This document shows positions 1-8,845 of a stretch of DNA of 64,000 bases, in pieces. The position numbers were made by a program, and so were the translations under genes. Source of the DNA: CAWBXL01 sp963837365. Lineage in GTDB: Bacteria; Acidobacteriota; Terriglobia; Terriglobales; Acidobacteriaceae. The notes under the pieces were generated by a model, which was given only the letters and a program-made list of their open reading frames with translations, made no database searches and had not been told where the DNA came from. The stretch covers positions 372,001 to 436,000 of the forward strand of contig CAWIMW010000003.1 in the NCBI GenBank assembly GCA_963837365.1, in the 5' to 3' direction. The first letter of the stretch is position 1; the number at the start of each line of letters is the position of its first letter.

Positions 1-546
1 GATGCATCGGGCCAGGCCAGGCAGCTTGCTCTTTCTTATGCCAAGGGATTAGGCACAACCCGCGCCGGAGTCATTGAAACCACTTTTGCCGAGGAAACCG
101 AAACCGACCTGTTCGGCGAGCAGGCCGTCCTCTGCGGAGGCGCGAGCGCGTTGGTGAAAGCCGGGTTCCAAACCTTGGTCGACGCCGGCTACCAACCCGA
201 GATCGCTTACTTCGAGTGCATGCACGAACTCAAGCTGATCGTCGACCTGATGTACCGCGGCGGCCTCAACTACATGCGCTACTCAGTCAGCGACACCGCC
301 GAGCACGGCGACTACACCGGAGGCCCGCGCATCGTCACCGACGAAACCAAAAAGAACATGAAGCAGATGCTGAAAGAAATTCAGGACGGGACCTACGCCA
401 AAGGCTGGATTGAAGAAAACAAGAAGGGCCGCCCCTGGTTTAACGCGCAGCGCAAAAAAGAGCAGGACCAGTTGCTGGAGAAAGTCGGAGCGGAACTGCG
501 CAGCCACATGCCGTTCTTGAATCCGGTGAATATTAAGCAGCAGTAG
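1..546 (+). CDS. ilvC: Ketol-acid reductoisomerase, C-terminal part (cut by window start)
   Basis: The frame is open from base 1 and encodes the last 181 residues of acetohydroxyacid isomeroreductase, the NADPH- and Mg2+-dependent second step of valine/leucine/isoleucine synthesis in the cytoplasm. The C-terminal all-helical domain is recognisable: the metal-site segment DLFGEQAVLCGG (about residues 37-48 of the fragment), the second acidic cluster FECMHELK, and the substrate-loop segment MRYSVSDTAE. The N-terminal Rossmann domain lies outside the window. The tail ends normally after the knotted domain, so the gene looks intact at this end. It is followed by a strong hairpin terminator, so ilvC ends its transcription unit here. 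Confidence 0.97.
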   Translation, partial: DASGQARQLALSYAKGLGTTRAGVIETTFAEETETDLFGEQAVLCGGASALVKAGFQTLVDAGYQPEIAYFECMHELKLIVDLMYRGGLNYMRYSVSDTAEHGDYTGGPRIVTDETKKNMKQMLKEIQDGTYAKGWIEENKKGRPWFNAQRKKEQDQLLEKVGAELRSHMPFLNPVNIKQQ

Positions 547-578
547 TCAGTGGCTAGTGACTAGTGGCTAGTGTGGAA

Positions 579-606
579 GCGGGCGACTCGCCCGCTTTTC
601 TTTTTG
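579..606 (+). terminator. Rho-independent terminator of ilvC
   Basis: A GC-only stem (GCGGGCG at 579-585 paired with CGCCCGC at 589-595) is followed directly by the T-rich run TTTTCTTTTT. It lies 33 bases after the ilvC stop. A short direct repeat of the type GTGGCTAGT sits between the stop codon and the hairpin. Confidence 0.85.
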
Positions 607-658
607 TTTTGGGGTCTTGCCGTTTTAAGAATTTGCTCGTATAAGATCGCAAGCAAGG

Positions 659-1267
659 ATGTCCAACGATTTCTTTACCGAATATTCTCAGCTCAGTGAC
701 GGCGAGCTCTTGCATTTAGCGTCTGACCTGGAGTCCTTGACCACAGAGGCGGCTACGGCCCTAGAAGCAGAACTGCAGCGGCGTCATCTCACCGAGTCCG
801 ACCGAGTTCAATATGAGAAATTTGTCGAGCGCACGGAGAACCGCGAGGCGCGGAGACGCCGTCGACGATTGTTCGGTACCCGGAAGGAGCACACTGACTG
901 GTTTGCTGTGTTCTGCTCTGTCGTAGTCATGGTTCTGCTCTGGCTCTTTTACGTGGCACTCCCCAGCCGTTTCCATATGATGGCCGATTGGGAAAAATCG
1001 GCGCCGGAGGTGATGATCGCGTCGGTTATCCTTGCGGCTTTCAGCAGACCCTGGTGGCGAAGAATCAGTTTCTGGTTTTCGTGGATGGTTTCTTCCGCGA
1101 TTCATTTGATTCTTGTGCATGCGTGGCGACAACGAGTTGGCGATCTTAGCCGCAATCAGGGGAAGATGGCATTTTTCGCGGGTTTTTTGCTGTTCGGCCT
1201 GGTCTTCGGTCTGGTATCACTCCTGCGGCGAAATTTCTATGGCGCGGAAACCACCGAAAATTCCTGA
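659..1267 (+). CDS. Hypothetical four-helix membrane protein
   Basis: The 202-residue product has a soluble acidic N-terminal half (about residues 1-65), then an arginine-rich stretch (EARRRRRRLFG, about 63-73) that probably marks the cytoplasmic edge of the membrane. Four hydrophobic segments follow at about residues 80-101, 117-130, 135-153 and 168-190. I do not recognise a named family; small acidobacterial membrane proteins with an N-terminal 'LSDxELLxLA' helix of this kind are common, but no function can be given. The start ATG lies within an AAGGATG context. It is a single gene between the ilvC terminator and a convergent nuclease-like gene. Confidence 0.75.
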   Translation: MSNDFFTEYSQLSDGELLHLASDLESLTTEAATALEAELQRRHLTESDRVQYEKFVERTENREARRRRRRLFGTRKEHTDWFAVFCSVVVMVLLWLFYVALPSRFHMMADWEKSAPEVMIASVILAAFSRPWWRRISFWFSWMVSSAIHLILVHAWRQRVGDLSRNQGKMAFFAGFLLFGLVFGLVSLLRRNFYGAETTENS

Positions 1268-1355
1268 CCTTGGCAGAGGTAACCTCAGGCGCTAAAGCGC
1301 AAATTAATTTCAAACCCTGATGGCACGAGTGGAACTCGTGCCCTTCCCAAATTCC

Positions 1356-1766
1356 TCATCTTTTCGAATTCGGATTCGCCGCCACTTTATACACCCACTC
1401 CCATGCTTCTCTGTACTGCTCGAATCGGGACCGCCTCTGGTCGCTGTTGGGGAAGAGGTGCACGGACGTCATGTTCACAAATGCTTCGGGTGGGAAGACG
1501 TACCAGATGTCCAGCGGGACGATGTAGGCGATCAGCAGGTCGATTTCATCTGGGCGATAGGAAACCTTCTGGCGAGGCTGGGCGCGGATGTGGTATCCGC
1601 CGCTGCGCGCGGCGCTGACGCAATGGGCGGACTTGATTTGCACCTTGAGCAAACGTCCGCCGGCATCAATGATGAAGTCGTAGCGCTCGCTGTCTCCCCA
1701 GGGCTTGGCGACGCCGATGCCCATGGAGGCGGCCTTAGCCAGGAAGGCAGCCTCTCCTAAGATCAT
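1356..1766 (-). CDS. PD-(D/E)XK endonuclease-like protein (group I intron endonuclease type)
   Basis: The 136-residue protein has the order expected of the small PD-(D/E)XK fold seen in group-I-intron-associated endonucleases (Pfam PDDEXK_5 type): an N-terminal helix GEAAFLAKAAS with a conserved Glu, then PWGDSERYDFIID (the catalytic Asp strand), then LLKVQIKSA (the Q/E-x-K strand). A YRPDEIDLLIAYI helix and a C-terminal FEQYREAW helix follow. The same order and spacing recur in the gene at 39964-40458, so the two are paralogues. Nuclease activity is inferred from fold only. There is no intron next to it. The start lies inside a perfect palindrome; codons upstream of it are open back to a stop but offer no ATG, GTG or TTG start that fits better. 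Confidence 0.75.
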   Translation of the reverse strand: MILGEAAFLAKAASMGIGVAKPWGDSERYDFIIDAGGRLLKVQIKSAHCVSAARSGGYHIRAQPRQKVSYRPDEIDLLIAYIVPLDIWYVFPPEAFVNMTSVHLFPNSDQRRSRFEQYREAWEWVYKVAANPNSKR

Positions 1767-1806
1767 CGCGTCGCGATGATCTGCTCGGGTCTGGATGAGA
1801 GAGTTG
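1761..1806. repeat. Palindrome, degenerate copy of dispersed repeat family A
   Basis: GATCATCGCG and CGCGATGATC are separated by a single T (1761-1781), followed by CTGCTCGGGTCTGGATGAGA. The right part resembles the GATGATCTGCTCCGGTCGAG end of family A copies at 4506-4573 and 46441-46506. It covers the start codon of the nuclease-like gene on the minus strand, so it could also affect its translation. Confidence 0.6.
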
Positions 1807-2035
1807 GAGAGATCTGAAATCCCCGCTCAAGGCAAAAACCGCAAAGGGTGGCGCAGCCTCCCACCTGTCCTCAAACCCGATTGTGGGATGTTATTCTCCT
1901 GGCCTTTCCGCAATGATTATGTCCCTATCCGGATGTGATTCCAATCACTGAAAAGCTTGGTTCGTTGCAGGAAAATATTGGTTGTAGAGTCCAGCTCTCC
2001 CCCTGCGCCGAACGTTTCGGAGCTATTTCGCAGTA

Positions 2036-3241
2036 ATGATTGCAAATCCAAAGGCCATAATTCCCATCTCTATTCCCGGTCCTGCGAGCAAGCGGTCCCG
2101 GTTTCTCAACTTTGTCCAAATCGGCGCAATTCTGCTGATTGTGGGGGCCCACACCAGAGTCCGCGGCACCCAGGTCGCCCAAGTCGCCCTGGAGCTGTTT
2201 TTTGTGATAGCAGGTCGGAACATGGCGAGGTACGCTGATCGGTATGAAACACTTGCGCCCTTCGTCTGGTCACGCGCACGCAGACTGCTACCGGAGATCT
2301 CGGTGGTTTGGTGCGTCGCCTTGATTGCTTTTCTTGCGGGGCGGAGCGGTGCTGGAGTGGGAGTGTTCTTAGTTACCACTCCGCTCTTCCTGGAGAATTT
2401 TGCGGAGCCTTATCTTCGACCCGTTCCTGGTGTCGATTTGGTGTTCCTTGCGGCATTGTGGTTTGCCGCAGCACTACTGCAACTGCAAGTGATCGTGTTT
2501 CTCATGCGGAAGGTCTTCACCCGGTATCACCCCCTACTGTTGATGTCAGCGACTGTGAGCGTGGGAATTGTATTTGCAGGCTTGGTAGCCGCATTTCATG
2601 GGGGCGTCACAAGGAATCTCGCCTATGCGTCCTCAGACACTATCTACCGAATGGCGATTACGCATGCATCGCCTTTCGTCTTTGGATTCATGCTAGGTCG
2701 CGGCGTCCTGCCAAATTTCGGACGCTTGTTCCCGACTTTGGCCACCATCACCGCCGCGATGGGAATTCTGAACTACAGATTGGCGGGCTCAGATATTGCC
2801 ATCACCTCTTGTGGGTTCCCAGTGGAGATGCCGTTAAATTTCCAGTATCTCTGGGGATATCCTCTTGTGGCGTTGCTGCTTGCGTCTTTTTGCGCCCCAG
2901 ACGGCATCATTGCCAGGGTTGTTGAGCGGGTGAAGATCGGGCGACGTTTAGACCATATTGCGGATCGTCTGGCTCGCCTCACCTATGGAGTGTACGTTTT
3001 TCATGGCCTCTGTCTCGCGGCGCTCAAGTATGAGCTATGGTCTTACGGCATTGTGGAGACTGCTTACGTGCGGCTTCTGCTGTTTGCGGTCGTTGGTTGC
3101 GCGGCTTTTGCCGGCGCGTGGCTATTTCAGCAAGGCTGGCAATGGCTTCGCTGTCGAGTCTGCGATGGCTATCCAATGTTGGTCCGCTCGACGCCCATGC
3201 AGATTCCGCCACGCTGCATCGCATGCAGGCATGTTGCGTGA
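2036..3241 (+). CDS. Acyltransferase 3 family membrane protein
   Basis: The 401-residue product has about ten hydrophobic segments. Near the N-terminus, FVQIGAILLIVGAHTRVRG resembles the first helix of membrane acyltransferases of the OafA/OpgC/Acyltransf_3 type, including the histidine that in this family is needed for acyl transfer. ALELFFVIAGRNM fits the second conserved helix ('FFVISGF'-like), and RLTYGVYVFH near the C-terminus is the usual 'SYxxYLxH' motif. Such proteins O-acylate surface or secreted glycans in the inner membrane. The match is moderate and the substrate is unknown. The C-terminal ~35 residues are hydrophilic. No obvious partner gene is adjacent. Confidence 0.7.
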   Translation: MIANPKAIIPISIPGPASKRSRFLNFVQIGAILLIVGAHTRVRGTQVAQVALELFFVIAGRNMARYADRYETLAPFVWSRARRLLPEISVVWCVALIAFLAGRSGAGVGVFLVTTPLFLENFAEPYLRPVPGVDLVFLAALWFAAALLQLQVIVFLMRKVFTRYHPLLLMSATVSVGIVFAGLVAAFHGGVTRNLAYASSDTIYRMAITHASPFVFGFMLGRGVLPNFGRLFPTLATITAAMGILNYRLAGSDIAITSCGFPVEMPLNFQYLWGYPLVALLLASFCAPDGIIARVVERVKIGRRLDHIADRLARLTYGVYVFHGLCLAALKYELWSYGIVETAYVRLLLFAVVGCAAFAGAWLFQQGWQWLRCRVCDGYPMLVRSTPMQIPPRCIACRHVA

Positions 3242-3394
3242 GCATGGCGGGTGGCCCAGAATCTCGCGCGGAAGTATAACTCCAAAAAGGCGCATTCATT
3301 CTTCATTCTTGGGGCCTCGCTCGAAAGACAAATGTTTCTCACTCGGGATTGAGACTGTAACTTCTGCGTCGTCTGTAGTTCATGTGGTCGGAAT

Positions 3395-3432
3395 CCCACT
3401 TCTCGCAAACCCCGCGAGAAATGGGGCGCCCC
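3395..3432. repeat. Hairpin repeat, family B type
   Basis: CCCACTTCTCGC (3395-3406) pairs with GCGAGAAATGGG (3414-3425) with one mismatch and is followed by GCGCCCCC. It resembles the hairpin part of the family B elements at 23269, 38143, 41691 and 46803. The 3242-3823 gap holds no credible gene, only this and the next two repeats. Confidence 0.6.
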
Positions 3433-3570
3433 CAGATTGAAATGTTAATTTCTCCGTGGAAAGATGCGGGCTTCCCACCCAATAAACGCGCTGCGAAATG
3501 ACAAAGGGAGAGGACCGGTTCTGAGGGAAATATTAAACACAAGGTCCCCTTCGACTTCGCTCAGGGCGGG

Positions 3571-3630
3571 TTCTCCACTCCGGAGTCATTCGCTTTTCGC
3601 GAATGATTCACTCCGGTCGAGATGACAGAG
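3571..3630. repeat. Dispersed repeat family A copy
   Basis: It begins TTCTCCACTCCGGAGTCATT and ends CACTCCGGTCGAGATGACAG, with an internal palindrome around TTCGCTTTTCGCGAA. The same begin/end blocks occur at 4506-4573, 39874-39941 and 46441-46506. The intergenic position and conserved ends with a variable centre suggest a REP-like element. Confidence 0.7.
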
Positions 3631-3671
3631 TTGTGGGGTTGCGGGAGATTACTCGGGGCGTGCGGCGCGAT

Positions 3672-3790
3672 TGTCATCCTGAGCGTTTTCTGCGAAGGAC
3701 CCCTAGCTTCGAAACTGCGGTTTTAGGACTAGGGGTGCTTCGACTGCGTAATGCTTCGCTTTGCGAAGCGTTACTACGCTCAGCATGACA
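3672..3790. repeat. 119-bp element with 14-bp terminal inverted repeats (family C)
   Basis: TGTCATCCTGAGCG at 3672-3685 is inverted at 3777-3790 as CGCTCAGCATGACA (one mismatch). Inside are further short inverted pieces (CCCCTAG/CTAGGGG, CGCTTTGCGAAGCG). The size and arrangement are like the ~121-bp family D elements at 14315 and 27736, although the ends differ. There is no coding capacity. Confidence 0.65.
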
Positions 3791-3823
3791 GAGTTAATTT
3801 GAAGCACACGGGTTGGGGTTCCA

Positions 3824-4342
3824 CTACTTCTTCTTGGGCGTCAGCGGCTGCCACAATTCGATCTTGTTGCCGTCGGAATCGTAGATCCACGCGAACTTGC
3901 CATAGTCTTCGGTCTGGCGCTTGGGATCGATCTTGACCCCTTCTCTCTGCAAGCGTTCCAGCAGCGCATCCAGGTCGTCCACGATGTAGTTCACCATGAA
4001 GGATTGGCTGGGCTCGAAGTACTTGGTGTTTCCCGGGAACACGGTCCAGACGGTCACATGTTCGTTGTCGGGGTTGTCTTTCTCCCGCCACGGCAGCATG
4101 ACGCCCTCGCCCTTATCGGCGAGTCCGAGATGCTTGCCGTACCACTCCCGCATTTCTTTTTGGTTCGCCGACTTGAAGAATATTCCACCGATCCCCAGGA
4201 TTCGCCCTCGCTCGCTCGGCATGGCCGCTCCTTGCTGCGCGCTGGCCGCATTTGCCGCAGTGCTCGCCGGTTGCTGCGCCAGGCATACCGGCAGCAGCAA
4301 TACAGCCAGAGCGGACAGAACCGGCATTCGCTTGCGCAACAT
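3824..4342 (-). CDS. Secreted VOC-family (glyoxalase/bleomycin-resistance fold) protein
   Basis: The product starting at MLRKRMPVLSALAVLLLP has a clear signal peptide ending near CLAQQ, then a low-complexity Ala/Gln linker and one vicinal-oxygen-chelate domain. The domain shows the usual order: ILGIGGIFFKS first strand, EMREWYGKHLGL helix, SFMVNYIVDDLDALLERL, and the closing strand FAWIYDSDGNKIELWQP, whose Glu is normally a metal ligand. The upstream ATG 27 codons earlier would put an odd hydrophilic stretch before the signal peptide, so the internal start is preferred. Substrate unknown; the fold serves lyases, dioxygenases and binding proteins. An exported VOC protein is somewhat unusual. 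Confidence 0.85.
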   Translation of the reverse strand: MLRKRMPVLSALAVLLLPVCLAQQPASTAANAASAQQGAAMPSERGRILGIGGIFFKSANQKEMREWYGKHLGLADKGEGVMLPWREKDNPDNEHVTVWTVFPGNTKYFEPSQSFMVNYIVDDLDALLERLQREGVKIDPKRQTEDYGKFAWIYDSDGNKIELWQPLTPKKK

Positions 4343-4505
4343 GCGTGGATTGTAGCAACAATTCTCGGGTGGAAGATCAAAATCGCGCGGGCTGGCGGCT
4401 CTGCATCGAATCCACACCCCCACCCTAATTTTGGCAAAGGGCGCGAAATTTTAGGATACCTTATAGTCGTTTGGCGGCGGGCGAAATCGACAGTCGTGCA
4501 AAAAA

Positions 4506-4573
4506 ACAGCAGGTCTCCCTCCACTCCACAGATCGCCTCGTTCGCGATGATCTCCTCCGGTCGAGATGACAGA
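4506..4573. repeat. Dispersed repeat family A copy
   Basis: It starts CAGCAGGTCTCCCTCCACTC and ends CTCCTCCGGTCGAGATGACA, with TCGTTCGCGATGATC inside. A weaker family B-like hairpin sits just before it (about 4417-4450). These two elements fill the 366-bp gap between the VOC gene and the DUF5666 gene; no gene is seen in it. Confidence 0.7.
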
Positions 4574-4708
4574 GTTTCAGGCTGGTTCGTGAGCCTAGGC
4601 CGGCGCTACTAATTTTCTGTTACAAATCTTTACCCAGCTTGACCGTCTTTTTACCGCCATCGCGATCTGAGCAGTGTTCCAATGATGGCAGCCACCCAAG
4701 GAGCAACC

Positions 4709-5377
4709 ATGAGAAAACTTAGCTTTGTAGTAATCCTGCTGGCGCTTTGCGCGGCGGGATGGGCGCAGGGGCCGGACAACGCCCCGCCACCCGACCAGCC
4801 CGGCCAAGGCCAGCAAGGCCAATGGGGAAGAGGAGGACGCCGCGGCCCCGGCGTGGCCGGCACGATCACCGCAATCGATGGCAACACCATCAGCGTAAAA
4901 ACCATGGATGGCACCACCACCCAGGTCAACGTCACCGACCAAACCCGTTTCCGCAAAGAGCGTCAGGACGCGAAACTCACCGACCTGAAAGTTGGAGACA
5001 ACGTCTTCGTGCGCGGCGAAAAGGGAAGCGACGGCGCCGTACAAGCAGAAATGGTGGCAGTCCCGCCGCAAGGCATGCAGCAAAACTTCCGCGAAGGCTT
5101 GGGCAAGAACTTCATCATGGGTGAGATTAAATCCATCAACGGCACCCAGCTTGAAATTGCCCGTCCCGATGGCGTGACCCAGACCATTGCGGTGGATGAA
5201 AACACATCATTCCGTAAAGAAGGACAAAGCGTGACCTTGGCAGACTTCAAGGTTGGAGACCGCGTGTTCGGCCGCGGTGAAATGAAAGACAACGTATTCG
5301 TAGCGGCCCGGCTGAATGAAGGCCGGCCCGGCATGATGCGTCGTGGAAGTGGCGAAGGTGGACCACCATCGCAGTAA
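4709..5377 (+). CDS. Secreted DUF5666-type protein with two repeats
   Basis: The start MRKLSFVVILLALCAAGWAQ gives a textbook signal peptide and is preceded by AAGGAG (4698-4703) at good spacing, so it is chosen over the ATG nine codons upstream. After a Pro/Gln/Gly-rich linker come two tandem beta-rich units, each with the pattern GxIxxIxGxxIxxxxxDGxTxxxxVxxxTxFRKExQxxxLxDxKVGDxVFxRGE (about residues 50-115 and 135-195). This pattern is that of DUF5666 domains. A periplasmic role is likely, the exact role unknown. The C-terminal tail is Gly/Arg/Met-rich. Confidence 0.85.
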   Translation: MRKLSFVVILLALCAAGWAQGPDNAPPPDQPGQGQQGQWGRGGRRGPGVAGTITAIDGNTISVKTMDGTTTQVNVTDQTRFRKERQDAKLTDLKVGDNVFVRGEKGSDGAVQAEMVAVPPQGMQQNFREGLGKNFIMGEIKSINGTQLEIARPDGVTQTIAVDENTSFRKEGQSVTLADFKVGDRVFGRGEMKDNVFVAARLNEGRPGMMRRGSGEGGPPSQ

Positions 5378-5506
5378 CCCGCTTGTTATATACAAGGGAC
5401 TTCGGAGGCGCGGGGGAAATAGAGAAAGTGACATTCCTTCGCGCTCTCCGGCAATTGGAGAGCCTCTGTGCGTAACGAGTAGAGTTTGGCCGGGCATCGT
5501 TCGTTT

Positions 5507-8500
5507 ATGACGCTTAAGCACAAGATTCGGAGATATCCGGCGGCAGCCTCTATATTGATACTGCTCTGGAGCGTTGCACTCTTTGCGCAAGCGCCGCTCG
5601 TGGCCCCAGCCGGCAGTATTCATGGACTGGTCAAGTCCGGCAACATGCCGCTGCCCGGAGTTACGGTAACCGCAGCCAACACCCTCACTGGCCACAAAGT
5701 TACAACCTGGACCGATGTGGACGGAACTTACTTCTTACAAGTTCCCAGCAATGGACGTTACGTCGTCCGCACCCAAATGGCAGCATTTGCTCCCGTAACT
5801 CAAGAAGTACTTATCAATGCCACCAGCAAGGACCAAAAAGTAGATATGGAATTGGTCCTGCTCTCGCGCGTTCCTCCTACAACCACCAATGATGAAGAGC
5901 AGCAGATCGCTGCAACGGCGGTGGAGGGGCGCGGTTTTCAGAGTTTGCAGGTCACACAAGGCGGCGACTACACGCCTACAAATGGAGCCGAGCCGTCCGC
6001 CAACTCCATGCCGGGCGGAAATGAAGTGAGCACCGCCACTGAGTCTGTCGCCGTCTCCGGAAATGTCAACAACTCCAACTGGGGCAACATGAGCAGTGAC
6101 GAATGGCGCCAGCGCGTCGAGGAAATGCGCCAGCAAGGAGGACTCGGCGGCCCCGGAGGCTTTGGCGGTCCCGGCGGAGGCTTCGGCGGTGGGGGCTTTG
6201 GCGGAGGTGGTTTCCGCGGGGCTTTCGCCAGGGGCGGCGCGCGCAATCGCTTCAACATCAACCGTCCGCACGGGACAATTTATTACAACGTAGGCGACGC
6301 CGCCCTAAATGCCTCTCCCTACGCACTCAACGGCCCGTCTGATAAACCCAGCTATATTCAGCAGCGCTTTGGCGGCGCCATCGGTGGCCCGCTGAATATC
6401 CCCAAGCTCTTCAACGGCGGCAACAAGACATTTTTCTTTCTCAACTACAACGGATCGCGTGGAGAGAATCCCTTCGACCGTTTTTCCACCGTACCTACCG
6501 ATGCGGAACGGAGCGGGATTATTTCACCGACCTTGTCTATAACCAACATTGATCCCGTGGCCCAACAACTGCTCCCCTTCATTCCAGCGCCTAATATTCA
6601 GGGTCGAGACACGCAGAACTTTCACTTCGTAACCTCCTCGGCCAGTAGCAGTAATGATTTTAACTTCCGCCTGAACCGCAGCTTCGGTGCAGCCCCGGCC
6701 CGGCGGCGCGGTGGCCCTGGTGGGTTTTTCGGCGGACGGGGCAACAACCTGAGTATCGGGATCCGCTACCACGGCGCACACTCCGGCTTGACCAATCCCT
6801 TTCCCTCGGTCGGTGGCAGCACTGACACCCGCAGCATTGACGTGCCGGTTTCCTACACGCGCAGCCTGGGCAAGATCAACAACATTTTCCGCATAGCTTT
6901 CAACCGCAGCCGCATCCAGACTCAGAACCTTTATGCCGACAGACAGAACGTGGCTGGCATCGCCGGCGTTGGTGGCGTTTCCAGCAATCCCTTCGATTGG
7001 GGAATCCCCAACCTCATCTTCACCAATTTTTCATTGAATGACATCAATCCGGTGTTGAGCCGAAACCAGACCATCAGCATCTCCGATTTCATGATCCTGA
7101 ACCGCGGCAAGCACACCTGGCGTTGGGGAGGCGATTTCCGCCGCATCCAGGTCAACACTCAAACCGACAATAATGCCCGCGGCACATTTGTTTTCACCGG
7201 CCTAAACACCGGCAACGACTTCGCTGATTTTCTCGAAGGCCTGCCGCAGCAGACCTCCGTCCAATTCGGGGAAAACAATTATTACTTCCGGGCCAACTCC
7301 TGGGACCTGTTCGCCCAGGACGAATGGCGTTTTCGGGGCAATCTGAGTTTTAACCTGGGCTTGCGTTACGAATACGTTTCTCCCTACACCGAAATCAGCA
7401 ATCATCTGGTGAACCTGAATGTCGCGCCGGGATTCCTCACCAATCCGAATTTCATTTCGCCCAGCGCGGTGACTCCGGTGATCGCCGGCCAGTCCGGGGC
7501 GCGGGCAACCTTGGTAAAACCCGACCGCAACAACCTTGCTCCGCGCATCGGCGTTGCCTGGAAGGCGACCGCAACAACCGTGGTCCGCGCCGGATACGGC
7601 ATCAACTACAACACCAGCGCCTACCAGAACATCGTGCAGCAGTTGGCTTTCCAGCCGCCATTTTCCAACACCGCCACCAACGTTCAGGCCGCTTCCGGCG
7701 ACCTGACCTTGGCCAACGGTTTTCCTGCGGCGCCAACCGGGACCATCACCAACAACTTTGGCATTGACCCCAACTACCGGCTGGGATACGTCCAAATCTG
7801 GAACGTGAACATCCAGCAGCAACTGCGGCCCACGCTGCTCCTGAACGTCGATTACACCGGCACAAAGGGCACCGCGCTCGATGTAGTAGAAGCCCCCAAC
7901 CGCACCATCGACGGCATCCGCTTGGCCAATGTGCAGGCCTTTAACTTTGAAAGTTCCGGTGCGGACTCGCACGCGTACGCCGCCTCAGTGCGTTTGCGGA
8001 AACGCTTGCAAGACGGATTTTCGATTGGCGGCACGTACACTTTTTCCAAGTCCATCGACGATGCGTCTTCCATCGGTGGTGGTGCGACCGTCGTTGCCCA
8101 GGACCCGTTCAATCTGACAGCCGAGCGCGGCCTCTCCAGCTTCGACCAGCGCCACCGCTTCACCGCCGACTATTTCGTGGAATTGCCCTTTGGCCACGAC
8201 AAACGCTGGCTGCGCAACGGCGGCGTGGCCCGCACAGTTCTTGGTGACTGGCAATGGAGCGGCAACTGGACCATCGCTTCCGGCACGCCGTTCACTCCGC
8301 GCGTGTTGAACAATGCCGCCGATGTGAACCGCGGCACCAACGGCACTCTGCGCGCCGACGCGGTACCGGGTCAATCCATTTCGTTGTCCAACCCCAGCAT
8401 CGGCGAATGGTTCAATACGGCGGCGTTTGTGGTTCCGCCGAATGACGCGCTGGGCAATCCACAATACGGCAATGCCCGCCGCAACAGCATCGAAGGTCCG

Positions 8501-8707
8501 GGCAGTATCTTGTTCAACATGTCGGTGAACAAAGTCTTCCAGATCAAGGAAGGCACGTTGCTGGAGTTCCGCATCCAAGCCAACAACGTCTTCAACACTC
8601 CGCAATACGGGACGATAGATACCGCCGTGAATTCACGCACGTTTGGACAAGTAGTCTCAATCGGCCAGATGCGGACGATCCAACTGTCAGGGAGGTTCAG
8701 GTTCTAA
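5507..8707 (+). CDS. TonB-dependent receptor, Oar-like, with carboxypeptidase-regulatory domain
   Basis: The start ATG at 5507 gives MTLKHKIRRY and a signal peptide ending ALFAQA; an upstream TTG is possible but not needed. An N-terminal carboxypeptidase-regulatory-like beta sandwich (GSIHGLVKSGNMPLPGVTVTA, about residues 35-115) precedes a linker with an extreme glycine-rich segment (about 207-250, GGFGG repeats). A plug-like part and a long barrel follow, ending in RTIQLSGRFRF with the terminal Phe typical of outer-membrane barrels. Barrel strands show repeated aromatic-x-aromatic edges. In Acidobacteriota such receptors are numerous and are thought to import large glycans or other polymers using TonB energy. 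A TonB C-terminal-domain protein is encoded at 43440, far away. The ligand cannot be read from sequence. Confidence 0.92.
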   Translation: MTLKHKIRRYPAAASILILLWSVALFAQAPLVAPAGSIHGLVKSGNMPLPGVTVTAANTLTGHKVTTWTDVDGTYFLQVPSNGRYVVRTQMAAFAPVTQEVLINATSKDQKVDMELVLLSRVPPTTTNDEEQQIAATAVEGRGFQSLQVTQGGDYTPTNGAEPSANSMPGGNEVSTATESVAVSGNVNNSNWGNMSSDEWRQRVEEMRQQGGLGGPGGFGGPGGGFGGGGFGGGGFRGAFARGGARNRFNINRPHGTIYYNVGDAALNASPYALNGPSDKPSYIQQRFGGAIGGPLNIPKLFNGGNKTFFFLNYNGSRGENPFDRFSTVPTDAERSGIISPTLSITNIDPVAQQLLPFIPAPNIQGRDTQNFHFVTSSASSSNDFNFRLNRSFGAAPARRRGGPGGFFGGRGNNLSIGIRYHGAHSGLTNPFPSVGGSTDTRSIDVPVSYTRSLGKINNIFRIAFNRSRIQTQNLYADRQNVAGIAGVGGVSSNPFDWGIPNLIFTNFSLNDINPVLSRNQTISISDFMILNRGKHTWRWGGDFRRIQVNTQTDNNARGTFVFTGLNTGNDFADFLEGLPQQTSVQFGENNYYFRANSWDLFAQDEWRFRGNLSFNLGLRYEYVSPYTEISNHLVNLNVAPGFLTNPNFISPSAVTPVIAGQSGARATLVKPDRNNLAPRIGVAWKATATTVVRAGYGINYNTSAYQNIVQQLAFQPPFSNTATNVQAASGDLTLANGFPAAPTGTITNNFGIDPNYRLGYVQIWNVNIQQQLRPTLLLNVDYTGTKGTALDVVEAPNRTIDGIRLANVQAFNFESSGADSHAYAASVRLRKRLQDGFSIGGTYTFSKSIDDASSIGGGATVVAQDPFNLTAERGLSSFDQRHRFTADYFVELPFGHDKRWLRNGGVARTVLGDWQWSGNWTIASGTPFTPRVLNNAADVNRGTNGTLRADAVPGQSISLSNPSIGEWFNTAAFVVPPNDALGNPQYGNARRNSIEGPGSILFNMSVNKVFQIKEGTLLEFRIQANNVFNTPQYGTIDTAVNSRTFGQVVSIGQMRTIQLSGRFRF

Positions 8708-8770
8708 GCGGTGCCTACGCAAGCCCGCGCTTAAAGGTAGACAACACATAGCTGCGAAGCAGCGAGAGAT

Positions 8771-8830
8771 TGCAGCCCAGGGCGCAAGCCCTGGGTAGGC
8801 ACGAGAAATACCGAGTCCCGTAGGGACGAA
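8771..8830. repeat. Double-hairpin dispersed repeat
   Basis: CCCAGGG (8776-8782) pairs with CCCTGGG (8789-8795), and GTCCC (8815-8819) pairs with GGGAC (8823-8827). A related element with the same GTCCCTACGGGAC hairpin is at 46284-46350. It lies between the TonB receptor and the VWFA gene and may end or attenuate transcription, although no T-run follows. Confidence 0.6.
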
Positions 8831-8845
8831 AGAAAATCAAGACCG

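Noticed and set aside
5735..6271. Antisense frame under the TonB receptor
   Set aside because: It mirrors the Gly-rich coding region as Pro/Ala-rich sequence and has no support.
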